Source: Phoronis australis (taxonomy: Eukaryota > Phoronida > Phoronidae). From it: a stretch of 64,000 nucleotides of DNA. The position numbers and the translations under genes were made by a program. The DNA is taken from the NCBI GenBank assembly GCA_002633005.1, contig NMRA01000341.1, positions 351,660-415,659 of the forward strand, read 5' to 3'. Below, piece by piece: positions 34,536 to 47,000 of this stretch (its first letter is position 1; the number at the start of each line of letters is the position of its first letter). The notes under the pieces were generated by a model, which was not told the DNA's origin, ran no database searches, and saw only the letters and a list, made by a program, of their open reading frames with translations.

Positions 34536-34880
34536 TCATTGGACCCTAACGAGAACGACGTACTGATGGAAATCAAAATCAATTCTGTAAAACTTCTGGT
34601 CGTCATTCTTCGCAAATACTTCGTAATCCTGTACAAACAAATTTAATGGTTGTAAATGCAGGTACGATTTAATTTCATCCTGCCTTGTGAAATTTAGTTT
34701 AACAGTGACAGGAAAATCATGCAGATGGACTTCATTTGTAGCTTCGGCCAAAACGTACGAATTCCGAAACTCCTTTGCTCGACTACCGCATATATAGCTC
34801 TCAAAACTGAAACTATTAGAGAATCGATATATCGATCCCTTTAATTTCATATCCAGGCAAACTGAAGAACGAAACGACAT
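34536..34880 (-). CDS. Open frame upstream of gene B (doubtful)
   Basis: A 114-codon frame, ATG 34880 to TGA 34536, reads MSFRSSVCLDMKLKGSIYRF and later FPVTVKLNFTRQDEIKSYLH. Composition is acceptable for protein, but there is no recognised domain. It ends right beside the MITE at 34371-34525, and its start lies 112 bp from the gene B start codon on the other strand. It may be a divergent gene, a remnant, or chance. Confidence 0.2.
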   Translation of the reverse strand: MSFRSSVCLDMKLKGSIYRFSNSFSFESYICGSRAKEFRNSYVLAEATNEVHLHDFPVTVKLNFTRQDEIKSYLHLQPLNLFVQDYEVFAKNDDQKFYRIDFDFHQYVVLVRVQ

Positions 34881-34925
34881 AGAGACGAATATGAAACCAT
34901 ATGAATGAGTATAAACGGATATTTG

Positions 34926-34961
34926 TACTAACTATATCGACATTGATTTCAGTATAAATTC
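34926..34961 (+). promoter_or_regulatory. TACTAAC..TTTCAG|TATAAATT: acceptor or TATA box of gene B
   Basis: TACTAAC (34926-34932) is a perfect branch-point consensus, about 20 bp before the AG at 34951-34952, which favours a splice acceptor and an unseen 5' exon. The next bases, TATAAAT at 34953, are also a TATA box placed 39 bp before the ATG at 34992. The sequence alone does not choose between them. Confidence 0.45.
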
Positions 34962-35015
34962 CATCATACCCAGGAAGAGATAGCCGAGACGATGGAGGAA
35001 ATGACGCTTAGGCAG
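34953..35015 (+). CDS. SEC14L2-like: Gene B first visible coding exon
   Basis: ATG 34992 gives MEEMTLRQ, donor GTATGG, phase 0. [14 protein letters not shown] aligns with the EALAKFRENVQDVL region of human SEC14L2. If 34953 is an acceptor, 13 more in-frame codons (YKFHHTQEEIAET) precede the methionine. Confidence 0.7.
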
Positions 35016-38000
35016 GTATGGCTCACTTAAACATGAAGCTTTTTATGATCATAATGGTATATAAAAATTCCCTTACAGCCCTCACAAAGAGCGTTGGAAA
35101 GCTTCAATTTAGACAATGGTCTTGGTACTGGTCTTAAAGAGTGCCCACCATCACTCTGTGTCTCAAAAAATATTTTAACAAAGCTTAAGAAACAAGCCAA
35201 AATTAAAAAAAAGTTTTCTGTTTTCAAGGTTGTACGAAATGAGTGGGAGACCGTCTCCGCCGTTGTTGTTTTTATCAGTGCGACACTGTGGAGTTATGAG
35301 GGTTCCGCAGAGAGCCGCCTTTTTAAGACATGAAAAAGTGCGTTTCGGTGAAGGCTGTAGTAACACCAACTTGACTGAGAATGTCTATCTGTTTAAATTT
35401 CCTAAATACGTGAAAGTTGAACAGGGATCGCATCGGTCAAGTTGTGCACCGCACGAGAGTGTGGAATGTTAGTGTGGAACATGCGATTCAGTCGGGAGCC
35501 ACACTTTGTTGGGTACATTTCAAGTGAAGGAATCCTGTTTCGACCAAACACCAAAGCGGCGTTACGATAAAGGACTCACCACCTTGTAAGTGTATTTGCA
35601 AATTTTAAAAATAACGAACACCTGCCTGCATTCTAGGGCCAGTGATGCCAGGCCCTCGATCCCTACCCAGATCGAGTGTTATAAAAAATAATTGAAGGCG
35701 GTCTGAAACACGTTTTATCAGACGTGCGAAGGCTCTGCGCATGTGGGCCCATTGCACTGATCACCTGCAACCATTGTCATAGTTAAAACTGACCTGAGGA
35801 GCTAGAGACTAGACTCAAGGGTCTAGCAGTGTGGCCCAGTGGGATTCGAACCCCCGAGCTCGAGTAACGGAAAGCGGGCAGCTATCCCATTAGGCTTCAC
35901 TGCCTCCTCTAGATCGAGAGTTAGGTCACATTGGCTTATGCATTGTTTGACCGTGCTCATTTCACCGTGGTAACAGTGAATACGAGTGACCCAGGTTAAT
36001 TATTGTGGCCTTTGTCAGTGTCTATTTTGTGAATATACTGACCGGGCTTTGGTTCAGTTAGTTGTACGCGTAGCTCACACTGAAATGTCTGCAGCATTTC
36101 TCGTGCTGCATGTGGGTCGAGTTCATACGGCCTCCGAGAGCCAACGAAAGTTCGCAAAGTGGGAAATCGAATCGATGGTCTGATTCTTCAGCCAATTAAG
36201 TGCTTGAGTATGATGCCCGTATCCACACTCTTCGCTGTCTGCATACTAATTGTCCAGTTCTCGCTTAAAATCGCCCTCGTCTTCTTACCTGCTGTGTTCC
36301 ACCACTGCAACTGATTGTCAAGGAATCAAACGCGTCTTCCACCTATTACATCATTATGGCGGAAACTTGGAAATAACAAATTTTTCTTCAAAAGTACTTA
36401 TTTACTTAGATTTTATGTATATTAGGCCGCCATCTTGCCATTTGCTAGCGCCCCAAGCAGCGAATAAGTATGGGCGCATCCAGGGGTTGCTGGGAGGGCT
36501 CGAACGAGTTCTGACGTTACTGATCAAGTCAAATTGTAAATTGCTATGCACTGAGCTAGCACTGAATTTCGACGGGATTCCTGTCCACCGAGTATGAAGT
36601 TATCAGAACGGAAATCTCATGTCTTCTTTTCGTCAACAAAATTGGGAGAAAGGGAATCCGAACCAAATGGCACTTCTGAACTTGCTAAACATTCTGACAC
36701 CGGAAACAATACGATTATTTCTATTAATTTTATTTTTATAGACTTCGAATAAAACTTTCATCGTTATTGAAATATTCCGAATTGAACCAAAACCAAGCCG
36801 TAGCTTAAAGGTACCTTGAACAACAACGCAGTGTAAACCAATTTGTTACTACATGTGGAAAACACCAATCTGTCCACATTGAAGTAAAAAATTGCCAAAT
36901 GTAAGGGACAGTTAGGACTATTAATTTCAACACGATCATGACAACACTCACACTCATCGGTGTTCTGAGAAGATACATACCTCTGCCATGCGGATATCGA
37001 TTAAACTGCTGTTTTCTCGCTGTGACGCATAATGACGCAAAAGGCTACGGACACATAACATATCATTTGACCTACTTTTGTTTGTGTGTTTAAATCGTGT
37101 TGTCTTCTGTTCCTAAAGAATTGTTAGGACTGTCTAGCTGGATTATCCGATACTTCAAAAATAACAAAAAACCGTTCGAAGAAGAAGTCACCTTTATAAA
37201 AAAGGTAACGCTCGCCTTTAATTCCTACATGCATCTACGTGTTATTTCTGAGGAAAAATAGTGGTCATCATCATTATCTGTAGTTCCATAATACAACTTT
37301 TAAAAATAAGCTTGAGACTATAATAAGATAATACTGGCTGTACTGTTTGCACTAAACTCTCCATTATGCACGATAAACTACGGAATTTTCTTTCTTCCTC
37401 CGCAGTTCAAGGTGAACATCGCAGACCTCCTTCGACCGGAGCACGACGACCATCTCTTGAACAAATGGCTTAAAGGTAATTCAAACCCACTTTAAACTTC
37501 GACAAATCGATACGACAATTCTTGCGTTCTTAGTTTTATGAAATTCTGCACTAGAATCGATTCCAGTGGTTAAACCGTTACCGATTCAATGAAAAAAATT
37601 AGCGAAGTGAAAATATCTAGATGTTAATGGCATGACCGAGGTTCATTATCTATAGTCCAATTCTTATGTGACAAACCCTGCAGACAGTTAAGCCCATTTT
37701 CCTTTGCATTAATATTTTAAGTGAAATGCTTGACGTTACTCAAGCCCCGGATAACATTGGATATAAACTGTTACTAGAACATATTTGGTTGGTTGAGATC
37801 TTAAGTTTTTAATGAAAATCTGAAAAGATCCACAGAGTAGGAGTCTGTTAGGCTCCATATCCTTGTGCCAGAAATCAGACTCGACTCAGGCTCGGAATGT
37901 GAATTTAAGGCGATAATATCTGAGACAATTTTATGTATTATTTACGATCATCACCAAAGCACATTCGAATCTACGACGACATTGGTCGCATTATTATACC

Positions 38001-41000
38001 TTACTTAGTTTAAAAATTCCGTAATAATTTTGCGTTCCAACGAATACACTAAATTTTCGTTTAGACAATTTAAAACAAAATACAAAAATTTAATATAAAT
38101 TTGACCCCAATTTATTCCTACGTCAAACGAGTAGTGAATGTTGATAGTTCGCCATTCCTCGAGGCCTTGCTAGGTAAATCAAATGTTCCTCCAGGTCAAG
38201 TCAATTACCTGCCTGACGTCAGGCAATAACGGACCGCCAGTTCTTTCCAAGCCACGAAATCGCTTTCAATTTGATTGAAGAACAATGCCAGACCAATGTC
38301 ATAAAGCACCTAGTCTAAAACAAAACTAGCTTTGTGACGGAAGGTGGGTGTACAACTCTTTATTGGATGACCTGACACAGGTCAAGGGTAAAAAGGTCAT
38401 CACACATTTACAAGTTGACGGTTGCTTCCGAACATGCAAAAATCGCCTCCAGTTACATAGCGATCAGGATAAGGACAGATATTTCACCTCCAGGTAACAT
38501 GGGCGGCGCACCACAGGGGGCTGGGGGGATATAGCCCCCACTTTTGTCAGGGCTGCACCGCCCATGGTCTGTGGGCGGTGCACCACAGGGGGATACTGGG
38601 GGGCTTTAGCCCCCCACTTTTTCAGTGTCTCGCCGCCCATGCGTATTGATGCTTTCGCCTGAGTACACGAATCAAAAGTTAACAGTGATAATTGGACTGC
38701 TCTCAGGCTATGGCGGCACTTAATTGTCTTCGCCGGATCGGCCGCCGGGTAAACCAACTAAGGCACCCGATTGGTTATCAACGATGACTTTCGGCTTATA
38801 GACCAATCAGATATCTAAGGCGGTTTACCCGGCTGAACCGGCGATGGCATTCACATGCAGCCTATGTTTCGCGCTGTCATGCCTCTGGGCATGCGCATTA
38901 TGAAGGTGAAAGTACTATTGGGGATATCTTCTACATGCTATAGACATAACCTAGCCAAGTATGTCAAAGACATAATGAACACGATTTCTTTTGCCAAATT
39001 TGATTCACCTCCACATTACATTTTTACAAAATAACTTCGAAATGTCAGTGCTTACTTATATTTAGTTCCACATGGGGGCAATTGTGTTGCAGAAAATCTT
39101 GGCGCACAAAAAGTTGGAAAGTCCAGTCTGCATCGACTGCGTTAACGGAAGTCACAGATAACGATCATACCTATTTTAAGAAATGACAACCCAAATGTCA
39201 AGACTCGAGACCCAAGCCACGTTCATTTGTTGAATTTTAACAAGATAAAAGGCAGCCTGCCAATTAAAATAAGAGTTCACAAAACGTCGTATCTTCCAAG
39301 GAATAAATAGCTAAGTACAGGGTGTCTCATAATTCCCTAAACGACTCAGTTTTAGCCGGAGAACGCCATTTACTGCTGGAAATACAAAAAATATCAAATT
39401 AATAAACAGTATCTGGTTTAAAATCTTGAAAGGTTCCATAGCCAACTTCGATCCGTCGGAGCATTGTATCTCAGAAATGGTTGATCAGACTCACATGAAG
39501 CTTGTAGATACTATACTTTATACCACAATATTAGCGTCAAATGGCAGATACAACCGTGTAATAACACATAAAGTTATCCCACAAGTGAGATAAAGATTTG
39601 GCGGGAAACTGAGGACGGAGTCGAACCCGGGACCCTGGAATTTGGAGGTCGCCGACTTAACCACTACACCACGCAGCGACTGACGTCATCAAGAGTGAAA
39701 ATAGAGTACTTAAATGAGCACGCGCAATAAATTGAACGTTCAACAAACCACATTGTACTGTACTTATACGCTACGAAAAATAAGACACATAATTTCCATA
39801 AAAATGATATCTTAATTCAGTGAAATTTTTCTCTCGTGTCCTCTTACTTGTAAATCACCGATCTCCAGTTTGAATGCGGGCATCGTGTCGTCAGGATCTT
39901 TGACTTGAGAATTATATTCAGTTACCAGTGGTAACCTACTTTAGCAGACGATAATTTCCCGGTAGAAGCTTAGCGTGTAAAAAACGTGTTTTAAGCTATA
40001 ATAGTTGCTTAACCTTAATTTAGAGATTCACTTCATTTCTATTTTGTTTAAATTTCCAATTGGTTTTGAGTATAAGCGTTATTTGACAAAAATATCTCGG
40101 CTTGCCCGTAATAATCTATATTTATACACATTATCCAAAACGGTGTTAGGACGGTTATATGATATTATGAACAAAAATGCATGAAACGATAATTAAGAAA
40201 ACTGTAACAGTATTTTTTGAGTTTTTATCTTGAATATTTATATCATACAAATTCGGTTATATTATTGACCCATTGTTTTGCTATAAATGTGTATTTCTTT
40301 TTTTGCTAAAATTCCTATAAGACATGTCACGTGACCTTATTAGGGGTAGATTGGTATAAAGTCAAAATCAAATTTTACAGAATTTTTGCTTTAAAAAAAT
40401 ATGTCCTTTTGCTGAGTTTTGTATGTATTTGGTTAAATGTACAGACTTGTAGAATTACGTCTTAAATAACTTCAATTCCTTTATGGACTTTTACTAGTTG
40501 GCAACATGTTCGCGCATTTGTAGTCATCTGAACCGTGCGTGCATTTTTGGGACATCCTGTATTAATGTACAAACTGGTAATATTCTGGTCAATCACGTAT
40601 TACCACTACGGGGAACGGACCCTAACAGTGAGTTACGTCATACGAAGGCATATCTGCCATCTCATGTTGATATAAAAAGACAGATAAGACTTCTGGCGAG
40701 GGTTCACGGGCAAAATAAATTAGGCGGTGGAACAGACATGTGAAAAATGTATTATACTGCCGGAGAATGGATCCTGGAGTGTTCAACACAGGTTCAGTGT
40801 ATGCCACTTAGCCGCTCCATTGGGGTAAACTTGTGGTCGACATGACTCAGAAGTTTTATTGATGGATGTATTTGTAGCCCCCAAGAACAGAGGATTGAAA
40901 ATACCAAAGGAAAAAGAAAAGGGTATTCGTGTTCCCGTCCCTATCGAGAGAGACCCTCCTGCATGTTATCTGATCGCAAACTGAGCACGCGCTGAACGTT

Positions 41001-44000
41001 TTGATGGAGCCACCTAGTTGGCTGCACTGACATTAAGCATGTGCGCAGTATCAGTGCATTGACTGTTTTTTACAATTTCTCAAGAGTTGAGTATGTTCAA
41101 AATGTTACCCTTTAATCATACTTTAACAACGTTACCAAGCATATCTCTCTGTATTCTGCCTTGAAGAATATACCGTATGTACTTCGCATGACGAAGCTCA
41201 TTTTTGAGAACGTGAAAATAGGGTCGTTGTACTTTTAATTAGTTTTACCCAATTATTTATTATTTATTGAGTTTTGTGCAGATTCTATTCGTATTAATTT
41301 TAAACCAGTTCCTTTAAGTTCCTTCTTTATGCAGGCTATATGTGGTGTAAAGTCATTTCCAGTTTTGTTTTAAGACAATCGAATCATGATTATGTTTGTT
41401 TTCCACAAGAATATTCCACTTCACCGCTGTAACACCTTCAGTCTACCATTTTATTACAAAACCAAACGATGTACACCATACATTCAGTATCAACGTCACA
41501 ATTCGCTGTCCAACGCCCTGGTGATCTCGATCGCGGTTTGCACCAAAATGTTCTGGACCCGGATCGAGTTTAATTTTTACTCGATATCGAACCGAAACCC
41601 GAAATTATTTTTGACATTTTCGATGCTGCAATTACTGGAGTATACATGTATAGTAGTTTGCGTGAGCAACTGTATAATCATAATTTTCACTTGATGACCG
41701 CGGTATTAAAGCTAAAGTTTTGAGTCTAAGACGAAATTTCGTGTTTTTACTCGCGTTTGTAGCTCGAATCAAAGGGTCATCAAGTGTAAATTTGGACTAT
41801 GAAATCATATGCAAAAACCATAATGTACAGAATAATAGATACTTACATGTATCTCGAGTTTGCTCGAAATAAATTAGAATTCGATTTCGAGTAGAAAGAT
41901 TAGACTCAGGCTCCTGGTGGTCTAAGTTAAGATTTCCCAATCATTGTGTTTCAAATCTTGAAAGGTGCCGCCCTTTGTTACCGAACTAACTGAGTATTTT
42001 TCAAAGTTACACCGTGGCATTATTCCAATGTTTCATGTCTTTTTCTCGTCATGTTAGAATTTTGCATAATGGGGTCTTAATTTGCATAAATTATGGAAAT
42101 TGACAATGTATTGACCAACATACTTGCTTCATTAAATTCACAGACCAGGAAACATGGGTAAAATGTCAAAATTATCGGCTTACAGTGCTTGGTGAGGAAA
42201 TTGTAGGCAAAACTAGAATTTTGCATAATGGCGACCTCAATTTGCATATCTAAAAAATGCTCAAGGTTTGGGAACGGTCACCTACCTGATTTCTGATTAC
42301 CAAGCCCTAGGCTACATGAAAAACAGCATTTGGCTCCGGACTATGTACACAGTGGCGTATTAAGACTTCAGGGGTAACTATTATATAAGAAGCTAGGTAG
42401 TGTCGTTGACTTTAGCTCCGCCCGGGTCGTCAGATTTTTAGCAGGCAAAGCGGTCGTCAAAATTATTGCTCCTCTTCCAGGTAGCCACAAAATTCCACAT
42501 ACTTCCCAGTTGACAGACTTTTCGAGGTCGCCACACTGCCCCAGTTCTACAACGATAGCTTTCCTGAATACTTTTAGTTGATCCCTAAGATGTAGTTTTC
42601 ATGTATAGTTAGCTTAATGGACTCGGCCAAAGGCTGGTTTTGGTCGGTACCTCGACTAATTTTGAGACCTGCGCAATGCAAAGAGAAAAAGACGCCATCT
42701 TGTCAGTTTCAGCCCAGGTATTAAGTTTTCGTTGAATTCTTATTTCCACAATAGTCCGTGAGTGAGGGTAAGCAAGTTTTGAAACGGTATGATTCGCCAA
42801 ATGATGAACAAAAAACCTGCTTCGATTTTGCTTGTCTAAGATGGATTTTATTTTTTGAAAAAGCGAGTGGATTTAAGAAAAAAACATGAACCGGATCTAA
42901 CGATATTTTTGGCCTAACCCAGAACTCTTAATGCTAAGGTTGTTTAGATGGCTTTAAAGATGAATTCTCATAGTTAAATGATGTCTTCATAAAACGTTAA
43001 ACACTTCTTTTAAGCACTGTTTTAAATAAGTAGTTTACCACTTTTATAAGATCTGTCGCATACAAACCTAAAAATTCAAGGTTATCAAGCCTCGTGGAAC
43101 CGGTAGGTTGAGATGTCTCCGTGCATTAACAACCCATGCACGCACAAACATCCTACAAGTCTCCCTGCTACGTAATTTTTATTCGCTTTAATATCGTACA
43201 ATTTCAGCAAGAAGTTACAATCTTAGTGAAGCAGAGAAGATGTTCAGGGAGGTAAGAGCTTACTAACCACTCATTAGTTATGACTGGAGCAGGTGCAATT
43301 AGTCGAAACACCTGCGCACCAGGTAAATCTAAAAACACCTTTCACCAATCGATTTTTGACAACACGTGATAAGCTAGTGTCTGCCGGTGGCAAACAGCAT
43401 GTTGACGCGTTTAAGATATTTCCTCTCCTGTTATACACGGAGGTACGGAGCTCCTAAAGGGACATGATGCGAAAAAGTAAATTTCACAATTTTTACGTTC
43501 CCTCACAAAATTGCACATCTTATTCCTTACCTAACTGGTAAAGCATGCTTTACACCTGATCTCTTTGTCCGTATATAATTATTGAAATTTTACCCATGGT
43601 GTCTTTCAGAGTATGGCGTACAGGGAAAAAATGGGATGCGATACTCTACTGCAGGACTACTCGCCACCGGAGGTGATTGAGAAGTATTTGACTGGGGGCT
43701 TCTGTTGCCATGACAAAGAAGGAAACCAGATAAGGGTTGAGCTGTTTGGAAAATTGGACATCAAAGGGTTGATGTATTCAGCCAAGAAGACGGACTTGGA
43801 GAAATCCAAACTGCATCAGTGTGAACAGACGGTTCAATATTGGAAGGAAGCGTCGAAGAAGGTGTGATATCTCATAAAAGACTTAAATGAGTACTTGTGC
43901 GGTAAACAGTTGCGAGTTTTCTGTTTGACTTGATGTCGTGCTATAAACAAACACGACTCAGTGATATCGGACGACTCGCTTTTTAAGAATTTTATTAAAG

Positions 44001-47000
44001 TTTATTGATTTTACACGTACTCCAATACATTTACATATAATTACATTGTTTTTAGTATTCTTGGTTTTAAACCCGTGTCAATCAAAGTGATGTGTGACCC
44101 ATGGAAGGACCTTTTTTCACAACACTCTTTTTGAGCCCCTTCGTTTCATTCGTTTCATTTGAGGACACATGCTTCACATCCAGGGTTTGTACTTCCTGTT
44201 TAAAGAGGTACACGCTTCCTATACAAAGTCCTTCTTTTCCATTTTATGATCAATCCTGTTCATGTGATTTTTTTTCTGGTCGCTTACTTCAGTTTGGCAG
44301 ACGCGTTGATGGCCTTACCGTCATATTTGACATGGAGGGAGTCGGCTCTCACCACCTTTGGAAACCAGGTAAAGCCAGAGCCAACAAATTTGTACTTTAT
44401 TCTCACACTATTTTTAAAGTTTTATCGCGTTGAATCAGTCGAGTGCAATATGGCCATGCAATATTGTTTTCTGTATTTACCTCCCGCACTACTTCAAGAA
44501 TGCCCTCTGACATGGAAAGTTCAAAAGGTAGGTCAATGTCGATTCGACGTTCTTAGCTGGTTCAATCATCAAACTTTCCGAATATAATTTAAAGTAATAC
44601 AGTTGCAGCAGTGTAAATAACACTCGACATCCAATCAAGCCCTAAACGTAACAACTGGCACAAAACTGTTAATTAGTATGACACTTCAGTCTCATTTTTC
44701 AATTGCTAAATATTATATCGTCTGCAACTCAGGTGCCTATTCCTCAGTAACTACAATATCAAATATTGTTGTTATCTAACTATTTTCAGGAAATGTTACA
44801 CGTTCAACGTTCAATTATCATTGTTTTCATCTTTGTTATCTTTTTTCAAGTAAGAAACCGGTACATTTAAAACTGTTTCTTTTACTAGAGAAAACTTGTA
44901 ACCTAATACGCAAGCATATACATATAGTGAACAGTCTGGGTGAAGTATTTAAATATCTGCCGAAAAAATGAAACAAACTTAGGAATTCGGTCTCGGTCGA
45001 TACGCGGAATAATATCTCGTGGGATATTTCTTCATCTACGCCACTCTCGGTACGTTTTGTGTATATATTCATTGTGCATTGGCTCAGTGGATCAAAACGA
45101 CCAATTTTAAAGCTGAAGTAGTAATGAAGTTGTCTATTGAACCAACGATAACTCCTATGAGCTCCATTCTGACCTCAGTACAACCGAAGAAAACAGAAAG
45201 TGTCATCTTGTCATATTTTTGTGATCGTGTCAAACCTTTACCAAAACATTTGACACACGCCATTGTGTCAAATGAGATTTCACAAGGAAAGGTAGATAAC
45301 CGTATCGCCTATATAGTGCACTATGTACATTTCACTAAACATATACGTTGACAAGTTTGCCGTTTTCGAATCCAAATATTTCTTGTAAATGTTAGATATG
45401 GGCATAATTTTTGTTTATCGAGAATGACAGGAATACGAAAGAAAATTGTCATGACACGGAAAGGTTAAATTTTAGGCAAAAATCAAAAAGAAAGATGTAC
45501 TGCTATAGCTTTTACAATCGTTTTCAATTCATTTCGTAATGTATTTCTGCTTTTTTCGACTCCGCTGTAAACCTGCTTAGAGTTGAAAGACTTGCGGTTT
45601 TGAATTCTTACTTTTCACTGGAAACGGTCGAAGGTTTTTTTGAAATTGACTGTTATTTGTTGTTCACGCAGTCACTTATATCAAACGTTTGCGTAACATG
45701 TCACAGCGGTTAACCATTTCCTCTTGTTGACAGGTTTGGACATGTATCTACATCTAATCAAAGTACTTGAAGATAATTACCCAGAAATGGTCAAGAGATT
45801 GTTTGTCATACACGGTAGGTAATAACAATTATGAACAGAACTAAAAAAACGTCACGTTGTCATTAACGTCACAGTCACTCACGAGCATTTTATGACTGGT
45901 TCTGCTCACCACCAACCACCACTTAGCACTCATTAATCACTGCCATAAGCCACCTGAGTACGTCCGTTCACAAAAAGTAAAAACCAGCGAGGTATTCCAA
46001 CACGTATAATATGAGTCTTCAAATACCTCGTTAGCAGACACATGCAAGTATAATCCATGGTCCAGATGAACTAAGCTTCAGAGACACCTTGTAGTGAAGG
46101 TCTAATACTGTAGTATATGCAATTGAATTGAATTAGACAAAAACGTGGAGTAATTTCCTGACAGAAGTGTAAAAAGTCCCAAATGACACGATGCACTCCC
46201 AAAAAAAACATGGCTTATTTAATTGTTCATTGAATGTGGCAATGGATTTCGGTGGATTTGTATTCTATGACGATTGAAACAACAATGAACTCCGAGTGTG
46301 TGATAGTTGTAGGCTGTTCATGTTTCAAAATATACGCGCTCCTGCAATCTGAATCAAACAGGGGTGCAATGTCAGTGTACTTTACGCACCAGTACACTCC
46401 ACGTTTCTGGTCAGTAATACCGGTATTTAAGTGCCCAAGTAACTTTGTCAAGCGCAGCTTTATCACGTCTTTTCTTTCAGCTCCTCGCATTTTCCCGCTG
46501 CTGTGGAAGATCTGTCGACCGCTGATTAGCGAGGATATGAAAGAGAAAATCTTTGTTTTGGGAAGTAAGACTGTCGAAATTGTTTGTTATCTGTTTCGGA
46601 TTTGTGCAATGGATTTGATTAGTAAAACGGGTTGAAGAAACCGTGGTCGTCATATGTTCGACACGAAAAACAGCCAATACGCGAAATAAAGATAGGAAGA
46701 TTATACAGTTTTGAATTCAGTTGCGCTCAAAACTGTAGGGTTCCGAAAATCAACGTGTGGACCTCAGTGAAAGTAAATTAAAGAGTAGTAGTTCTTACAT
46801 TACAAAATGTGAAGTTAAGGAACTCGTTCCGTAACTTCAGGCAAGATATTCGAAAGTGAAGGATAGTACAATCACGAACTTCTTCTGCAACACGTGACGA
46901 AGTCTCTCTAAGTCTTGTTTGCGCCAAACTAATCTCGCAAGGCACTGTACATTTCTTACTAGGGTTTGCCTGGCAGTGTGCTCATCACTGGACTTGTTGC

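Noticed and set aside
39612-39680. Functional tRNA gene
   Set aside because: The A and B boxes are good but no acceptor stem pairs, and the anticodon arm is imperfect. The other tRNA-like pieces (4738, 5281, 9048, 36492, 61040) fail the same way.
42055-42248. Two octamer-like ATTTGCAT sites in a near-repeat
   Set aside because: Short, AT-rich, and only two copies; chance or an old duplication is enough to explain them.
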